Shown: positions 12,975 to 21,717 of the stretch, one piece after another
Layout: every line of letters starts with the position of its first letter
Numbering within the stretch: position 1 is the first letter of the stretch
Virus record (IMG/VR): IMGVR_UViG_3300019776_000365
Coordinates: 26,822-90,821 of that record
DNA from: a virus
Direction: 5' to 3' (one strand)
Length of the DNA: 64,000 nt
The notes under the pieces: model-generated
What the model was told of the DNA's origin: nothing
Seen by the model: the letters and a program-made list of their open reading frames with translations, nothing else
Databases searched by the model: none
Made by a program: the position numbers and the translations under genes

Positions 12975-13667
12975 TTAATCGTAATTACAATTTAACAACA
13001 TTTTATTACTTTCTCCCCACATAAAATCTTCATAGTTTTCAATAGTACATTTAACCCCAAATTTACCTTTAATAATATCAATCAATTCATAAGTTGGTGA
13101 TATAAATAAGTCTTGATGAAATGTTCTTTGAAAAACCTGCACATTGCCTTTTTGTATAAATACACCAAGATTATCTTCTATCCATTCAATTATATCATTA
13201 GACCATACTTTAGGATCTAAATGTATTACAAAAATAGTTCCTTTCTTAAAATCTACATGTTCTAATAACTTACATTTGTCGAATGTACAAAATTCATTTC
13301 TAACACTCAAATTAAACAAACAGCATTTACCAACTATTAACTGATTTGCAAACTCTTTAAATGTTTTTTCATTGCAATACACTTTTATTGAGCTATAATC
13401 ATCAACTAAATATATCCATAAAAACATATTGCCAGCTTGTGATGTCTTATATTCTATTTTATCTATCACAGCGGCTATCATACAGCCTTTAAGGTCATTT
13501 CTATCAAGTATTTGCTCATTTAAATACGCAATGTTACTTAGATTCCAATTATCTGCTTTAAGCTTATATTCGCCTAATACGGAGGTTAAATTAAACCCTA
13601 AAACTTCTCTTTCTAATGATAGTAATTGTTGTTTAGTTGGATTAACTATTCTTTCTTTTTTTGCCAT
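12975..13667 (-). CDS. Stand-alone DnaE-type DNA polymerase III alpha C-terminal (OB-fold) domain protein
   Basis: The N-terminal EREVLGFNLTSVLGEYK matches the EKExLGFyxSxHPL region before the OB domain of bacterial DnaE. It is followed by an OB-fold pattern (CMIAAVIDKIEYKTSQAG, MFLWIYLVDDYSSIKVYC) like the DnaE C-terminal OB domain. 230 aa, whereas DnaE is about 1100 aa; PHP, palm, fingers and beta-clamp parts are absent here and no polymerase gene is seen in the early arm. It may complement a polymerase encoded outside the window or be a free accessory factor. Confidence 0.65.
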   Translation of the reverse strand: MAKKERIVNPTKQQLLSLEREVLGFNLTSVLGEYKLKADNWNLSNIAYLNEQILDRNDLKGCMIAAVIDKIEYKTSQAGNMFLWIYLVDDYSSIKVYCNEKTFKEFANQLIVGKCCLFNLSVRNEFCTFDKCKLLEHVDFKKGTIFVIHLDPKVWSNDIIEWIEDNLGVFIQKGNVQVFQRTFHQDLFISPTYELIDIIKGKFGVKCTIENYEDFMWGESNKMLLNCNYD

Positions 13668-13953
13668 TAAATATAAACAAATATCCTACATTTTCGTCAT
13701 ATTTGAAGTCAATTATTTCACCCAAATACTCTCTTGAATTAGATTCTGTATTTTTACAGTCTAATTGCATTCCTACATACAATCTAGGACATGTGTGTAT
13801 CTCAATAAATTTCTCACCCTCGTCATTGTAGCCAATATACACAGGATTTGGCCCTGTAATTAATTTAGCAGCCCTAAATGAAGGTCTGCTTTTGATTGGT
13901 ATTAAAAACCTTAAGAACGAATCACTCTTTTTAAATATTTTGTATGTTGCCAT
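13642..13953 (-). CDS. Hypothetical protein, 103 aa
   Basis: The open frame extends to 14001, but the start is placed at MATYKIFK (13953), because the upstream part overlaps the neighbouring gene and looks non-coding. Beta-rich, contains SRPSFRAAKLITGPNPVYIGY; function unknown. It overlaps the DnaE-like gene start by 26 nt. Confidence 0.6.
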   Translation of the reverse strand: MATYKIFKKSDSFLRFLIPIKSRPSFRAAKLITGPNPVYIGYNDEGEKFIEIHTCPRLYVGMQLDCKNTESNSREYLGEIIDFKYDENVGYLFIFNGKKRKNS

Positions 13954-14137
13954 ATTTTTCTTGTAAGAATAAATTAAACAATTCGTATTCGTCAAACCCA
14001 CCTAATCCATTGTTATAGTCGTGGTAGTAATATTTAACTGATTTATCTACATGTCTTATTGCAAAGAAATGCTCACTAGTCCACTTTAAGAACTCAATAG
14101 ATAGGCTTTTAGATTCCTCTTTTACTACATCTACCAT
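13931..14137 (-). CDS. Hypothetical protein, 68 aa
   Basis: No recognised domain; aromatic-rich (KWTSEHFFAIRHVDKSVKYYYHDY). Overlaps the downstream gene's start by 23 nt. Confidence 0.5.
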   Translation of the reverse strand: MVDVVKEESKSLSIEFLKWTSEHFFAIRHVDKSVKYYYHDYNNGLGGFDEYELFNLFLQEKYGNIQNI

Positions 14138-14142
14138 AATTA

Positions 14143-14652
14143 TTACTTTTTAACCCAAACTACCAGTTCATCAAAATCTAAAGACCATTTGTTTTTATTG
14201 AAGAATTGCCCACTTAAAATACCGACGATATTAACACCATACGCATTATTTAGTTGTTCAAATGTATTCAAATTTATAACATCAAAAGAACATTCTTGCT
14301 CTAATACTCCACTAATATTTATGTTGATATAAGTTTCATAAGAATCTACTACAACCTCATGGCCAGTAATCGTGCTTGTTTTACCAGTGTTTTTTAGTAG
14401 ATCTTTATGTTTATCACAAAACGATCTACTAATACAATTATCGCTAGCACCGCTGTCTAAAAGCATATAAACATCTTCGCCAAATATAGTTGCTTTAATA
14501 ATTGGCAGCTTTGTAATATTGAAATTATCTTTAAAGCAAATTGAATACTTATTTTGTTTTTTTATCTTATTACTAAGATCTTTAATTATTAAATATACAC
14601 CAATTGCACATCCAATAATTAGCCCTGAAATATATACATATCCTAAAATCAT
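14143..14652 (-). CDS. Membrane-anchored retropepsin-like aspartyl protease
   Basis: One N-terminal membrane helix (residues about 2-25), then a retropepsin-type domain: LLDSGASDN carries the catalytic D-S/T-G, flanked by hydrophobic strands, and VNIVGILSGQFFNKN plus WSLDF matches the C-terminal psi-loop of single-lobe aspartyl proteases (Asp_protease_2 family). Such enzymes act as dimers. Cytoplasmic or periplasmic topology cannot be set from sequence. Uncommon in phage early regions; the target is unknown. Confidence 0.7.
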   Translation of the reverse strand: MILGYVYISGLIIGCAIGVYLIIKDLSNKIKKQNKYSICFKDNFNITKLPIIKATIFGEDVYMLLDSGASDNCISRSFCDKHKDLLKNTGKTSTITGHEVVVDSYETYININISGVLEQECSFDVINLNTFEQLNNAYGVNIVGILSGQFFNKNKWSLDFDELVVWVKK

Positions 14653-14658
14653 CTATTA

Positions 14659-14904
14659 TTATTTTTCATGTTTATAATCACCAAATGTTATATATCTAAC
14701 AAATGTTTCAAATGGTGTTTTATCATATTCGTAATAATGATACTTACCGTAAACTCTTTTTCCTGTGAACCACTCCCAATTTGACCTTTTTGCTTTAAAA
14801 TCCCATAAGAATCTAATCGTTATATAAAATAAATATACGATTAAATCCATAATCCACAATAAAGTTGCAAATATAATCCACACTGGATATAAAATATATT
14901 TCAT
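14659..14904 (-). CDS. Small membrane protein, 81 aa
   Basis: N-terminal hydrophobic stretch (YPVWIIFATLLWIMDLIVYLFYITI, described by ends) followed by a basic, aromatic, cytoplasmic-looking tail. Follows the membrane-anchored protease gene by 6 nt; the pair may act together, which is inference. Confidence 0.55.
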   Translation of the reverse strand: MKYILYPVWIIFATLLWIMDLIVYLFYITIRFLWDFKAKRSNWEWFTGKRVYGKYHYYEYDKTPFETFVRYITFGDYKHEK

Positions 14905-14907
14905 TTA

Positions 14908-15168
14908 TTATTTGTTTTTGTTAATACCATTCTTATTATCCCAAATAAGCGTTCCATCCCAATCGTAAAATTCTTCAGTTGGATTGCCGTCATTCTCTTC
15001 TACTGAAATATCCTCCATTGAATCATATAGAGATTCAGATTCATAGTTTACATTATAGATCTCGCCATTTTTAATAAGTTCGATAATCTCTTCATCTGAA
15101 ATATCATCGTCAAGCCATTGTCTATCCCAGATAGTAAATTTTCTATCTATATATTTTCTTCTACCCAT
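14908..15168 (-). CDS. Acidic hypothetical protein, 86 aa
   Basis: Strongly acidic (DDISDEEIIELI, EDISVEEND). Might be a DNA-mimic or inhibitor-like protein by charge alone; no homology recognised. Confidence 0.5.
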   Translation of the reverse strand: MGRRKYIDRKFTIWDRQWLDDDISDEEIIELIKNGEIYNVNYESESLYDSMEDISVEENDGNPTEEFYDWDGTLIWDNKNGINKNK

Positions 15169-15171
15169 AAT

Positions 15172-15654
15172 TTATTTATTATATCCACCAGTAGAACCAA
15201 ATCCACCACGAGATTCGTTATTAAAATGTTTTACTTTCTCAAACACCGGCCTGCCAATAAATATATGCCTAATTTTAGCCCACCACGGAGCGTCTTGAGT
15301 GAGTCTAATTTCAAACTGACATATACGTTCATACTTGTTTACTTCAGTCGCTTTAAGAGCAAATAAAGGACATTTCCATATGTCATTATTACCAATATAG
15401 CCTTTATTATAATTATTTGGCCCATCAATTACCCCATAATGGTTTAAAACAACTAGGTGTTTTTTAATACCAAGACTACTCCTGGGTACTATATTTGCTT
15501 GATAATACCTAGGTAGATTCATTGACAATCCTAATGACACTACAGCTTGACCGAATCTTTCAAACTTTATGTGTTCTGCTGATTTAAGATCGTACCAATT
15601 GCCATTCTTTTCAATTTTACACCCATTGTCGTGATATATTACTTGTATTTTCAT
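15172..15654 (-). CDS. dut: dUTPase (deoxyuridine 5'-triphosphate nucleotidohydrolase)
   Basis: All five trimeric dUTPase motifs are visible: motif 1 SAEHIKF/AVVSLGLSMNLP, motif 2 PRSSLG, motif 3 GVIDGPNNYNKGYIGN with the catalytic Asp, motif 4 RICQFEI, motif 5 SRGGFGSTG at the C-terminus. Hydrolyses dUTP to dUMP, limiting uracil incorporation and feeding dTMP synthesis; consistent with the nearby ribonucleotide reductase. 160 aa, normal length with an insertion between motifs 3 and 4. Confidence 0.93.
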   Translation of the reverse strand: MKIQVIYHDNGCKIEKNGNWYDLKSAEHIKFERFGQAVVSLGLSMNLPRYYQANIVPRSSLGIKKHLVVLNHYGVIDGPNNYNKGYIGNNDIWKCPLFALKATEVNKYERICQFEIRLTQDAPWWAKIRHIFIGRPVFEKVKHFNNESRGGFGSTGGYNK

Positions 15655-15666
15655 TTAATTATTATT

Positions 15667-16107
15667 TTATTTCTTAAACTTAAAAATTAGGCCATCTTCT
15701 GATTTTGTATACATTTTATCAATTTTTACTCTTTTGTATATTGTTGCATATGGTATATTAAGAATTATTGATGCTATTGTTATGTTTTTAAATTCAGCGA
15801 TTTTATCCCCATTAAGACTATAACATTCGATTGGGGTATTATCGTACTTGCCTATTCTTATATTTGAGAATTTATCATTAATTATTCTATATAATTTCAC
15901 AATATCATCCCTATATGTTCTTTTTTTTTTGAAAAGAAGCGTATCGTCTGGTAATACATGGATATCATTATTTTTTGAAAACATTGGATATTTACCAATT
16001 GTGTCTGGATAAAATTTATTCCTAGCGTCATTTAAACAATCGAATGATTCTATAAAAGATCCATCATTATTGTATCTAAAAACCTTTATTTTTTGTCTTC
16101 CACTCAT
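15667..16107 (-). CDS. NUMOD1-type DNA-binding protein without nuclease domain
   Basis: Two modules resembling nuclease-associated modular domains: VFRYNNDGSFIESFDCLNDARNK and ECYSLNGDKIAEFKNITIAS followed by AIYK-like helix-turn-helix residues and GLIFKF. Usually fused to GIY-YIG or HNH homing endonucleases; here no catalytic domain is seen. It lies between dUTPase and RNA ligase, so it may be a decayed homing element or a stand-alone DNA-binder. Confidence 0.65.
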   Translation of the reverse strand: MSGRQKIKVFRYNNDGSFIESFDCLNDARNKFYPDTIGKYPMFSKNNDIHVLPDDTLLFKKKRTYRDDIVKLYRIINDKFSNIRIGKYDNTPIECYSLNGDKIAEFKNITIASIILNIPYATIYKRVKIDKMYTKSEDGLIFKFKK

Positions 16108-16124
16108 TTTGATTTATTTGTTTA

Positions 16125-17009
16125 TTAAAATATTTCTGGGCATTTATCTTTTATCTGCTGTGTACAAAAATACGATAACCGTTTAAAATCGATTATAGGG
16201 TTTTTAAATTCTTTAATGAAATTCCAACACTCCTCTTTTACAAGACAATAAAAAACAGTATTTATTAATCGTGGAATAAATTTAGAACTCCAATCTCCGT
16301 TATTATCGTTTTCAATTTTTGACTTTTCTTTGTCAATAAGTGCTTTTGTAATATATTTTTTACAAATTTCTTCCTCAATAATTTTAGCTTCTTTTATTTC
16401 AGTTATTTGCACTTTTTGATGTCTTGCTTTAAAATCATTGGTTACAATTTTAGCCCATATTTGATTTCCAAATCTATTTTTATAGTCGTAGTTTTTTATA
16501 ACAATTCCTTCTCCGACCCCATTGCCATCTTTAATTAAATATCCATTTTTATCTAATTGATTTATGAGTCTTTCATATGTTGGATTTTCAATTTTGCATA
16601 TTGGAGGAATATATTCAATATCAAATTCATCAAGTAACTCTTTATATTCTTCGTATGGTAAATATTCATTTTCATTCATTACATCAAAAGCATAAAACTT
16701 TCTCCAAGCTGAATCTTCATACGTCTTTAAAGAGTGTGGTACTAACCACTCTCCATATAATCGCAAATTAGGATATTTGCAGAAAAACAAATTGATATTA
16801 TCTTGCTCTAAAACCCATTTATAAAAACCGGCATTGTCATATTCCAATGAAAGTTTTCTGTTTCTAGAGCCAGCCATTAGTATGTTATTTTTCCAAATCT
16901 GCGCATTTGTTCCATCGATTTTTGGGAAAATATAGCATATGCCATTTTCTATTCCATTTGTTTCAGTAGTGCCAAATCTCTCTACGTGTTGATATTTTAA
17001 AAAATCCAT
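16125..17009 (-). CDS. RNA ligase (Rnl2-like nucleotidyltransferase)
   Basis: Nucleotidyltransferase motifs are in order: motif I KIDGTN with the adenylated Lys (about residue 30), motif Ia SRNRK, motif III RLYGEWL, motif IV EGIVIKN, motif V IWAKIV. 294 aa; the C-terminal helical extension is typical for RNA ligases. Seals 3'-OH/5'-P RNA ends. With the phage tRNAs and the Thg1-like gene it fits tRNA repair after host anticodon-nuclease attack. Confidence 0.85.
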   Translation of the reverse strand: MDFLKYQHVERFGTTETNGIENGICYIFPKIDGTNAQIWKNNILMAGSRNRKLSLEYDNAGFYKWVLEQDNINLFFCKYPNLRLYGEWLVPHSLKTYEDSAWRKFYAFDVMNENEYLPYEEYKELLDEFDIEYIPPICKIENPTYERLINQLDKNGYLIKDGNGVGEGIVIKNYDYKNRFGNQIWAKIVTNDFKARHQKVQITEIKEAKIIEEEICKKYITKALIDKEKSKIENDNNGDWSSKFIPRLINTVFYCLVKEECWNFIKEFKNPIIDFKRLSYFCTQQIKDKCPEIF

Positions 17010-17028
17010 GTAATCTTTTTTTTAATGA

Positions 17029-18885
17029 TTATTTAATCTCGCAATTTCCACCACTACATGCACCTTCGGCTTGTAGATTTACATTATCATCTAATTCAAT
17101 AACATCATCTAGATTGACTTGATTTACATATTGCATTAGATTGTCATAAACCTCTTTAGTGCATTCCTCAAATGGTGCTTGTTTAAATGTACCACCATTG
17201 TATGGTAAAATACTCAATCCGTTATAAAACTTCTTGTTATTCCACATCCAATCTCTAACAGCATCCCACTCATCATTTTTAATAGATACTGTGGCTGAGA
17301 TGTTATGAGTGTTAGATCCTTTAATATGACCAGGTAATACCCATTCATTATAAACCTTCTTAATACGCTCTAATAAATCAACGGATGTTTCATTTCTAAT
17401 AATACAACCATCTGGAGATTTAACTGGCATACTAATAACTGCAGTGTCTTTAGGATTCATCCAATCATCTTCAACAAGCTGTGGTAGATTATTTTTCAAG
17501 TAAGTGTAAATCTCTTCATTCTTATTTACACGTACTCTACGAATGTAATACTGTGCATAATAAGCATGTATGCCACTAGACGATCCAACAACTAACGAGG
17601 ATGTTCCTGCTGGTTTAATACATGTAGTTCTTGCGGCAGCGTTAATACCAATTTGTTCCGCTACTTTCCTGTTAGTCTCTACAACTAATTTAGCACCTTC
17701 TGATAAATCAACTATATTTAGGTTACCAGATGCTATTCCAGTAATACTAACACCTAGTAAGGAGTCTAACTCTGTATTTTCACGCCATTTATCACGCAAA
17801 TAATAAAAGTCGGTATAACCAGCTTGCAGTGTGCCAATAAACGATGCTGCATAACATCTTTCCAAGAAATCTTCCTGGTTTTCTACTGATGCTAAATTAA
17901 TTTCTGTTAAATTACAATAAGTGTTTTCTTTTAACGATGCTTCACAACACGGATTATAACCCATATTTTTGTCATTACTAAAGATAAAAGCAGGATCACC
18001 CTTACCTTCCTTAACTTTCTCCCAAAAGTAGTTAAAGTCTTCACGTTTGATTTTATGTCTAATAACCATAGCTGAATTATTAGCCATAGCTCTTTGACTA
18101 TTCAATTCCCACCAATTACCATACTTGCATGTAGTCATAAGCTCATCATCAATACTAAAGATTGATATGATAGAGCTACGTCTAATACCACCAGCCAATA
18201 CAGCCTGAGCAATAAAACACATAATATCATGGCATTCCAATGTTGTTAGCTTGGAAAAATCATCTTTAGAATCTAAAATGCCTTGAATTTTAAGAATGCA
18301 TTCCTTTAATGGTTGTGGTCCTGGAGCTACACCACCTGATGTTAATAGCTTGGCTCCTTTCTTTCTAATTTGACTATAATCGAATTTAATAGTATATCCA
18401 CCATTAACATATGATTTCATCAACACCTTAATTGCATCAGACCAGCCTTGAATATCATCACTTACTACAAATCTTTTTGTTTTCTTTGGGTTTGGTTTAT
18501 GAATTTCTGGTAATTTATCTACATGATGCTTTTGCACAGATATACCTTGACCAGCCCCAGATAATAAGTTAAACATTGCTTCCGAAAATGCTTTAATATT
18601 ATCAACTGGCATATAAGCACAGTTAAACAAACGAGTATTATTTACTTCAATAGCCTTACCTCCAAACTGAAGAGATCGCATCGAGGGTAATACTTTTTTA
18701 TCTAACACATATTTAGAAAACACTCTGTAAATTTCATCTGCTATATGAGGGTATTTCTTTGCGTGCATATCTGCACATCTCATAACAATTTCCGTCCAAT
18801 TCTCACGTCTATTCAATTTTGGAATATAGCGTGCATACTTCATGTAAACAACTAAATCGCTTAATACCTTCTGACTTTTATCCAT
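17029..18885 (-). CDS. nrdJ: Adenosylcobalamin-dependent (class II) ribonucleoside-triphosphate reductase
   Basis: 618 aa. Radical-site region YCNLTEINLASV (active-site Cys, Asn, Glu), reductase pair Cys in FNCAYMP, FNLLSGAGQG loop, PAGTSS phosphate loop, and a C-terminal redox tail ACSGGNCEIK. Length and motifs resemble the monomeric RTPR/NrdJ family. Reduces NTPs to dNTPs using B12 from the anaerobic host. No small subunit or NrdD/NrdG is visible nearby, as expected for class II. Surrounded by DNA metabolism genes on the same strand. Confidence 0.92.
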   Translation of the reverse strand: MDKSQKVLSDLVVYMKYARYIPKLNRRENWTEIVMRCADMHAKKYPHIADEIYRVFSKYVLDKKVLPSMRSLQFGGKAIEVNNTRLFNCAYMPVDNIKAFSEAMFNLLSGAGQGISVQKHHVDKLPEIHKPNPKKTKRFVVSDDIQGWSDAIKVLMKSYVNGGYTIKFDYSQIRKKGAKLLTSGGVAPGPQPLKECILKIQGILDSKDDFSKLTTLECHDIMCFIAQAVLAGGIRRSSIISIFSIDDELMTTCKYGNWWELNSQRAMANNSAMVIRHKIKREDFNYFWEKVKEGKGDPAFIFSNDKNMGYNPCCEASLKENTYCNLTEINLASVENQEDFLERCYAASFIGTLQAGYTDFYYLRDKWRENTELDSLLGVSITGIASGNLNIVDLSEGAKLVVETNRKVAEQIGINAAARTTCIKPAGTSSLVVGSSSGIHAYYAQYYIRRVRVNKNEEIYTYLKNNLPQLVEDDWMNPKDTAVISMPVKSPDGCIIRNETSVDLLERIKKVYNEWVLPGHIKGSNTHNISATVSIKNDEWDAVRDWMWNNKKFYNGLSILPYNGGTFKQAPFEECTKEVYDNLMQYVNQVNLDDVIELDDNVNLQAEGACSGGNCEIK

Positions 18886-18915
18886 AATAATTTATTTGTG
18901 TTTTATTTATAACTT

Positions 18916-19596
18916 TTAAATTTCAATTTTAATAGGCCCATGTTTTTCCAAACAATCACAAAATAGTACTTCTGCATTTTTGGTTGTATGTTGTTTTGGC
19001 TTATCTACTGGTGTATGTCCTACTATTTGCTTAAATCCTTGCAATGGCTTTTTAAGTTCTTGCCTATCACACCAGAATATACCACCTACATTACATCTCA
19101 TACCACCCCTTAAATAACCTACATCATGTAGGGTGATTTCTTGCCATTTATCTTTTGGCTTATTTAATTGGTCTGCAATATTCTTATCTATATCACCTTT
19201 ATATCTTTCTACAAACCAATTGTGCTGAATCCCCGCATGAGTAAAAATTACGTCTTCTATTTGATAAGCGTTTTGAAATAAATTCTTATTTGGATGTAAA
19301 ATATCATAAATATCGTATTGTATTTCAGGTCTTAGGCCACTACATTTAAATTCATTTGTATGCGGATATAAATAATTAAATTCATGATTACCGTAAAGTA
19401 ATACAACTTTATCTAAATTGTCTAACTTAAATTGTATAATATCTTTTAAGTTATTTATCATTTGCTCATTGCTATAAATATATGAATCAACATAATCACC
19501 TAAAAAGACAATTTTATCACAACTTAGATCAATATATTTCTTCCATATATCAGAGCAATGAATATCGCCAAAAACTTGTGTATTTATTTTACTCAC
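18916..19596 (-). CDS. Metallophosphoesterase (calcineurin-like)
   Basis: Dimetal phosphoesterase motifs: GDIHCSD, GDYVDSY, GNHEFNY, FTHAGIQ, and a C-terminal VGHTP. 226 aa. Could be a PPP-type protein phosphatase or Ap4A-ase-like; substrate not inferable. Confidence 0.88.
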   Translation of the reverse strand: MSKINTQVFGDIHCSDIWKKYIDLSCDKIVFLGDYVDSYIYSNEQMINNLKDIIQFKLDNLDKVVLLYGNHEFNYLYPHTNEFKCSGLRPEIQYDIYDILHPNKNLFQNAYQIEDVIFTHAGIQHNWFVERYKGDIDKNIADQLNKPKDKWQEITLHDVGYLRGGMRCNVGGIFWCDRQELKKPLQGFKQIVGHTPVDKPKQHTTKNAEVLFCDCLEKHGPIKIEI

Positions 19597-19599
19597 ATT

Positions 19600-19830
19600 C
19601 TATAATTTTTCAATTTCTTGTTTGACTTGTTGCCAATATTCTTTTGCTCCATAAGTTACTGGCAAATAAAATGTTTTTATTATTTCATCAACTGCAATTA
19701 ATGCACATTGTTTAGCATCACTATCTGTTAAAGAATATTCTTTTTCCCATAATCCATCAACCAATATGGTTTCACTATTTACTAATGAAAATTTATTTAT
19801 TAATTCTATTGCTTTTTCTTTTGCTGTCAT
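19600..19830 (-). CDS. Small phage protein, paralogue of 40121-40357
   Basis: 76 aa with the family pattern KEKAIELINKF ... AKQCALIAVDEII ... YWQQVKQEIEKL. A very similar protein is encoded at 40121-40357 in the same arm. Function unknown; ends with TAG. The pattern occurs repeatedly in Bacteroides phages. Confidence 0.7.
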   Translation of the reverse strand: MTAKEKAIELINKFSLVNSETILVDGLWEKEYSLTDSDAKQCALIAVDEIIKTFYLPVTYGAKEYWQQVKQEIEKL

Positions 19831-19831
19831 C

Positions 19832-20860
19832 TTATAAATGATTTAAATCAATAATACAATCACCATTTTGTTTTACCACTTTGACTGGATAATCAAAATA
19901 GTCATTTTTAATATGCCAATGAGCATTTTGAGCTAATGTCATCCAATTAACACCGAATTTATCCATAGACCAATTATTCACGCTGGCAGCACTTGGTATA
20001 GTCCAGCACATAGGCATTTTATTACGCCTATTTACTACAATGAATTTAAATGGTAATATTTTGTAATCAGAGTATTCGGTATCAGCTATAATGCTCTCGA
20101 TTAAATAAGTATACTGTGGGCTTTGTATCCAATAATTCCATTCAACAAATGATTTCTCAAAATCCCACTCATTCTTACCTGTGGTTTTTAAGTCAATAGG
20201 TTGTATTGTTTTAGCTTCATTATCAACAATAATCTTGTCAAGCATACCTCTAATCGGAACATCACCATAAAATGACTTAAATTTAAGCTGATAATAATGT
20301 TCTACTAGATAATCAAATGGATCTTCGTTGAAATATTCTTTAGTAAATGAGTTTGTCTTTAAAGCATCAACACATTCTAAAGCGTCGGTATAATCATATT
20401 GAGATACTTTTATTTTACCAATAGATTCCTTTAGGATGTTAAAATATTCAGATCCTTCTTTGATTATTTTATCATATCTAGTTTGATCTTTCCAGTTTGA
20501 TTGATAACCAACTGCATCAGCTAGTACTATAACTGATTCCATAGGAATTTCATTTAGTGGTATTTTATCAAACCCTTCAACATTAAATTCAAAATTAATA
20601 TTTTCAACTATCTTCCTAATAGAATCACTTGGAATCTTATCATTTCTAGCTATATAAAACCTATCATTTAATGTTTCTGGCTCTGTAATTAAACAGTCAA
20701 CCAAACTGCCAAATCTCAAAGAATCAGTATCTTTCTTTTCTTTAGATATTAGCGACTTTGGCCCACTTCTATAAAACTCACTCAATCCTGAGTATGACAG
20801 AGAGGAGTCTTGTCTGTACTCCTCTTCTGTTACATTCCATGCTAAATCTTTAAATATCAT
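19832..20860 (-). CDS. PD-(D/E)XK exonuclease, RecE/DUF3799-like
   Basis: SLSYSGLSEFYRSGPKSLI start and FGSLVDCLITEP are hallmarks of RecE-type/DUF3799 nucleases. The catalytic core is IRGMLDKIIVD followed by QPIDLKTTG (D ... D-x-K). 342 aa. Likely 5'-3' exonuclease for recombination together with the Sak4-like ATPase and SSB further along the arm. Confidence 0.85.
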   Translation of the reverse strand: MIFKDLAWNVTEEEYRQDSSLSYSGLSEFYRSGPKSLISKEKKDTDSLRFGSLVDCLITEPETLNDRFYIARNDKIPSDSIRKIVENINFEFNVEGFDKIPLNEIPMESVIVLADAVGYQSNWKDQTRYDKIIKEGSEYFNILKESIGKIKVSQYDYTDALECVDALKTNSFTKEYFNEDPFDYLVEHYYQLKFKSFYGDVPIRGMLDKIIVDNEAKTIQPIDLKTTGKNEWDFEKSFVEWNYWIQSPQYTYLIESIIADTEYSDYKILPFKFIVVNRRNKMPMCWTIPSAASVNNWSMDKFGVNWMTLAQNAHWHIKNDYFDYPVKVVKQNGDCIIDLNHL

Positions 20861-21119
20861 ATTCGTTTAAAATAAAATTATTCTCACCTTCATAATAGAA
20901 ATTTACATCATTAACCAATGATTTCATTGACATGAGATTGCAATATCTTTCTGTCATTTCTTCAGGATTGCATTTTTTATACTCTTTTTTAATCTCAGAT
21001 TCTACAATCTCACTTATACTTTGGAAATCTCTTTTATCAATAAATCTATTTACAATGATGTTATCTTTAAATGATAGATTATTAATAGAATATTCTTTTA
21101 GCTTATCTAGCTTTTTCAT
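20850..21119 (-). CDS. Hypothetical protein, 89 aa
   Basis: Charged helical protein, no recognised motif. Its stop overlaps the exonuclease start by 11 nt and its own start overlaps the upstream gene by 17 nt, so it belongs to the same translational string. Confidence 0.55.
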   Translation of the reverse strand: MKKLDKLKEYSINNLSFKDNIIVNRFIDKRDFQSISEIVESEIKKEYKKCNPEEMTERYCNLMSMKSLVNDVNFYYEGENNFILNEYDI

Positions 21120-21519
21120 TTTCTTTTATTATTTCTATTGCTTTTAAGATTGCTTGTTCTTTGGTATGATCTAAATTGTCATAAAATTTATTCCTAAATT
21201 TACCCCTTGAATCAAATCCTGAATCAATCATATCTAAATTTCTAACAGTAAAATACATTCTTCGAATTTTTCCAAATATATCTAAATGATCAAATTCGAT
21301 ATTAATAATAATAAGATGTTTTTCTCTGAACCAATCAATTACTTGTTGCCAAAGAGGTGCATCAATAATATAATCATTTGACTCCACAATATTTGAGTGT
21401 GAATAATTCGTTTTATTAAACTTTTTATTTTCTATATAATAAAGTCCCATACATGGTTCATTAAAACATAATTCTTTCAGCTTCAATGCTATTTCATAAG
21501 TTACAAATTGCTCCTTCAT
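21103..21519 (-). CDS. WREKH-family phage protein, paralogue 1
   Basis: 138 aa. Shares with 21717-22121 and 22566-22898 the start MKEQFV/LIS-Y/FE-A-L-K and APLWQQVIDWFREKH, then a C-terminal AILKAIEIIK helix. This family is frequent and multicopy in Bacteroidales phages and islands; function unknown. Confidence 0.7.
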   Translation of the reverse strand: MKEQFVTYEIALKLKELCFNEPCMGLYYIENKKFNKTNYSHSNIVESNDYIIDAPLWQQVIDWFREKHLIIINIEFDHLDIFGKIRRMYFTVRNLDMIDSGFDSRGKFRNKFYDNLDHTKEQAILKAIEIIKENEKAR

Positions 21520-21525
21520 TTATTT

Positions 21526-21717
21526 TTACTTTTTAATTTCATTAAACATACTATTTAAATCGTCTAGGTTGTACTCGAAATCATCAACCAATGATTGTAT
21601 AGACTCAACTATTTGATCTCCATCAAAGCCATTATATAAATACTTATTACACTCTGATTTGATTGAAGCAATTCTTAACTTAAGCTCTTCAACTATAGAA
21701 TTAAATGATCTTTTCAT
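21526..21717 (-). CDS. Small helical protein, 63 aa
   Basis: Coiled-coil-like with regular hydrophobic spacing (LKLRIASIKSECNKYLY ... LVDDFEYNLDDLNSMF). Abuts the next paralogue by a 1-nt overlap. Confidence 0.55.
   Translation of the reverse strand: MKRSFNSIVEELKLRIASIKSECNKYLYNGFDGDQIVESIQSLVDDFEYNLDDLNSMFNEIKK

Noticed and set aside
15667-16107. Active homing endonuclease next to dUTPase
   Set aside because: NUMOD-like repeats are visible, but no GIY-YIG, HNH or LAGLIDADG catalytic motif.
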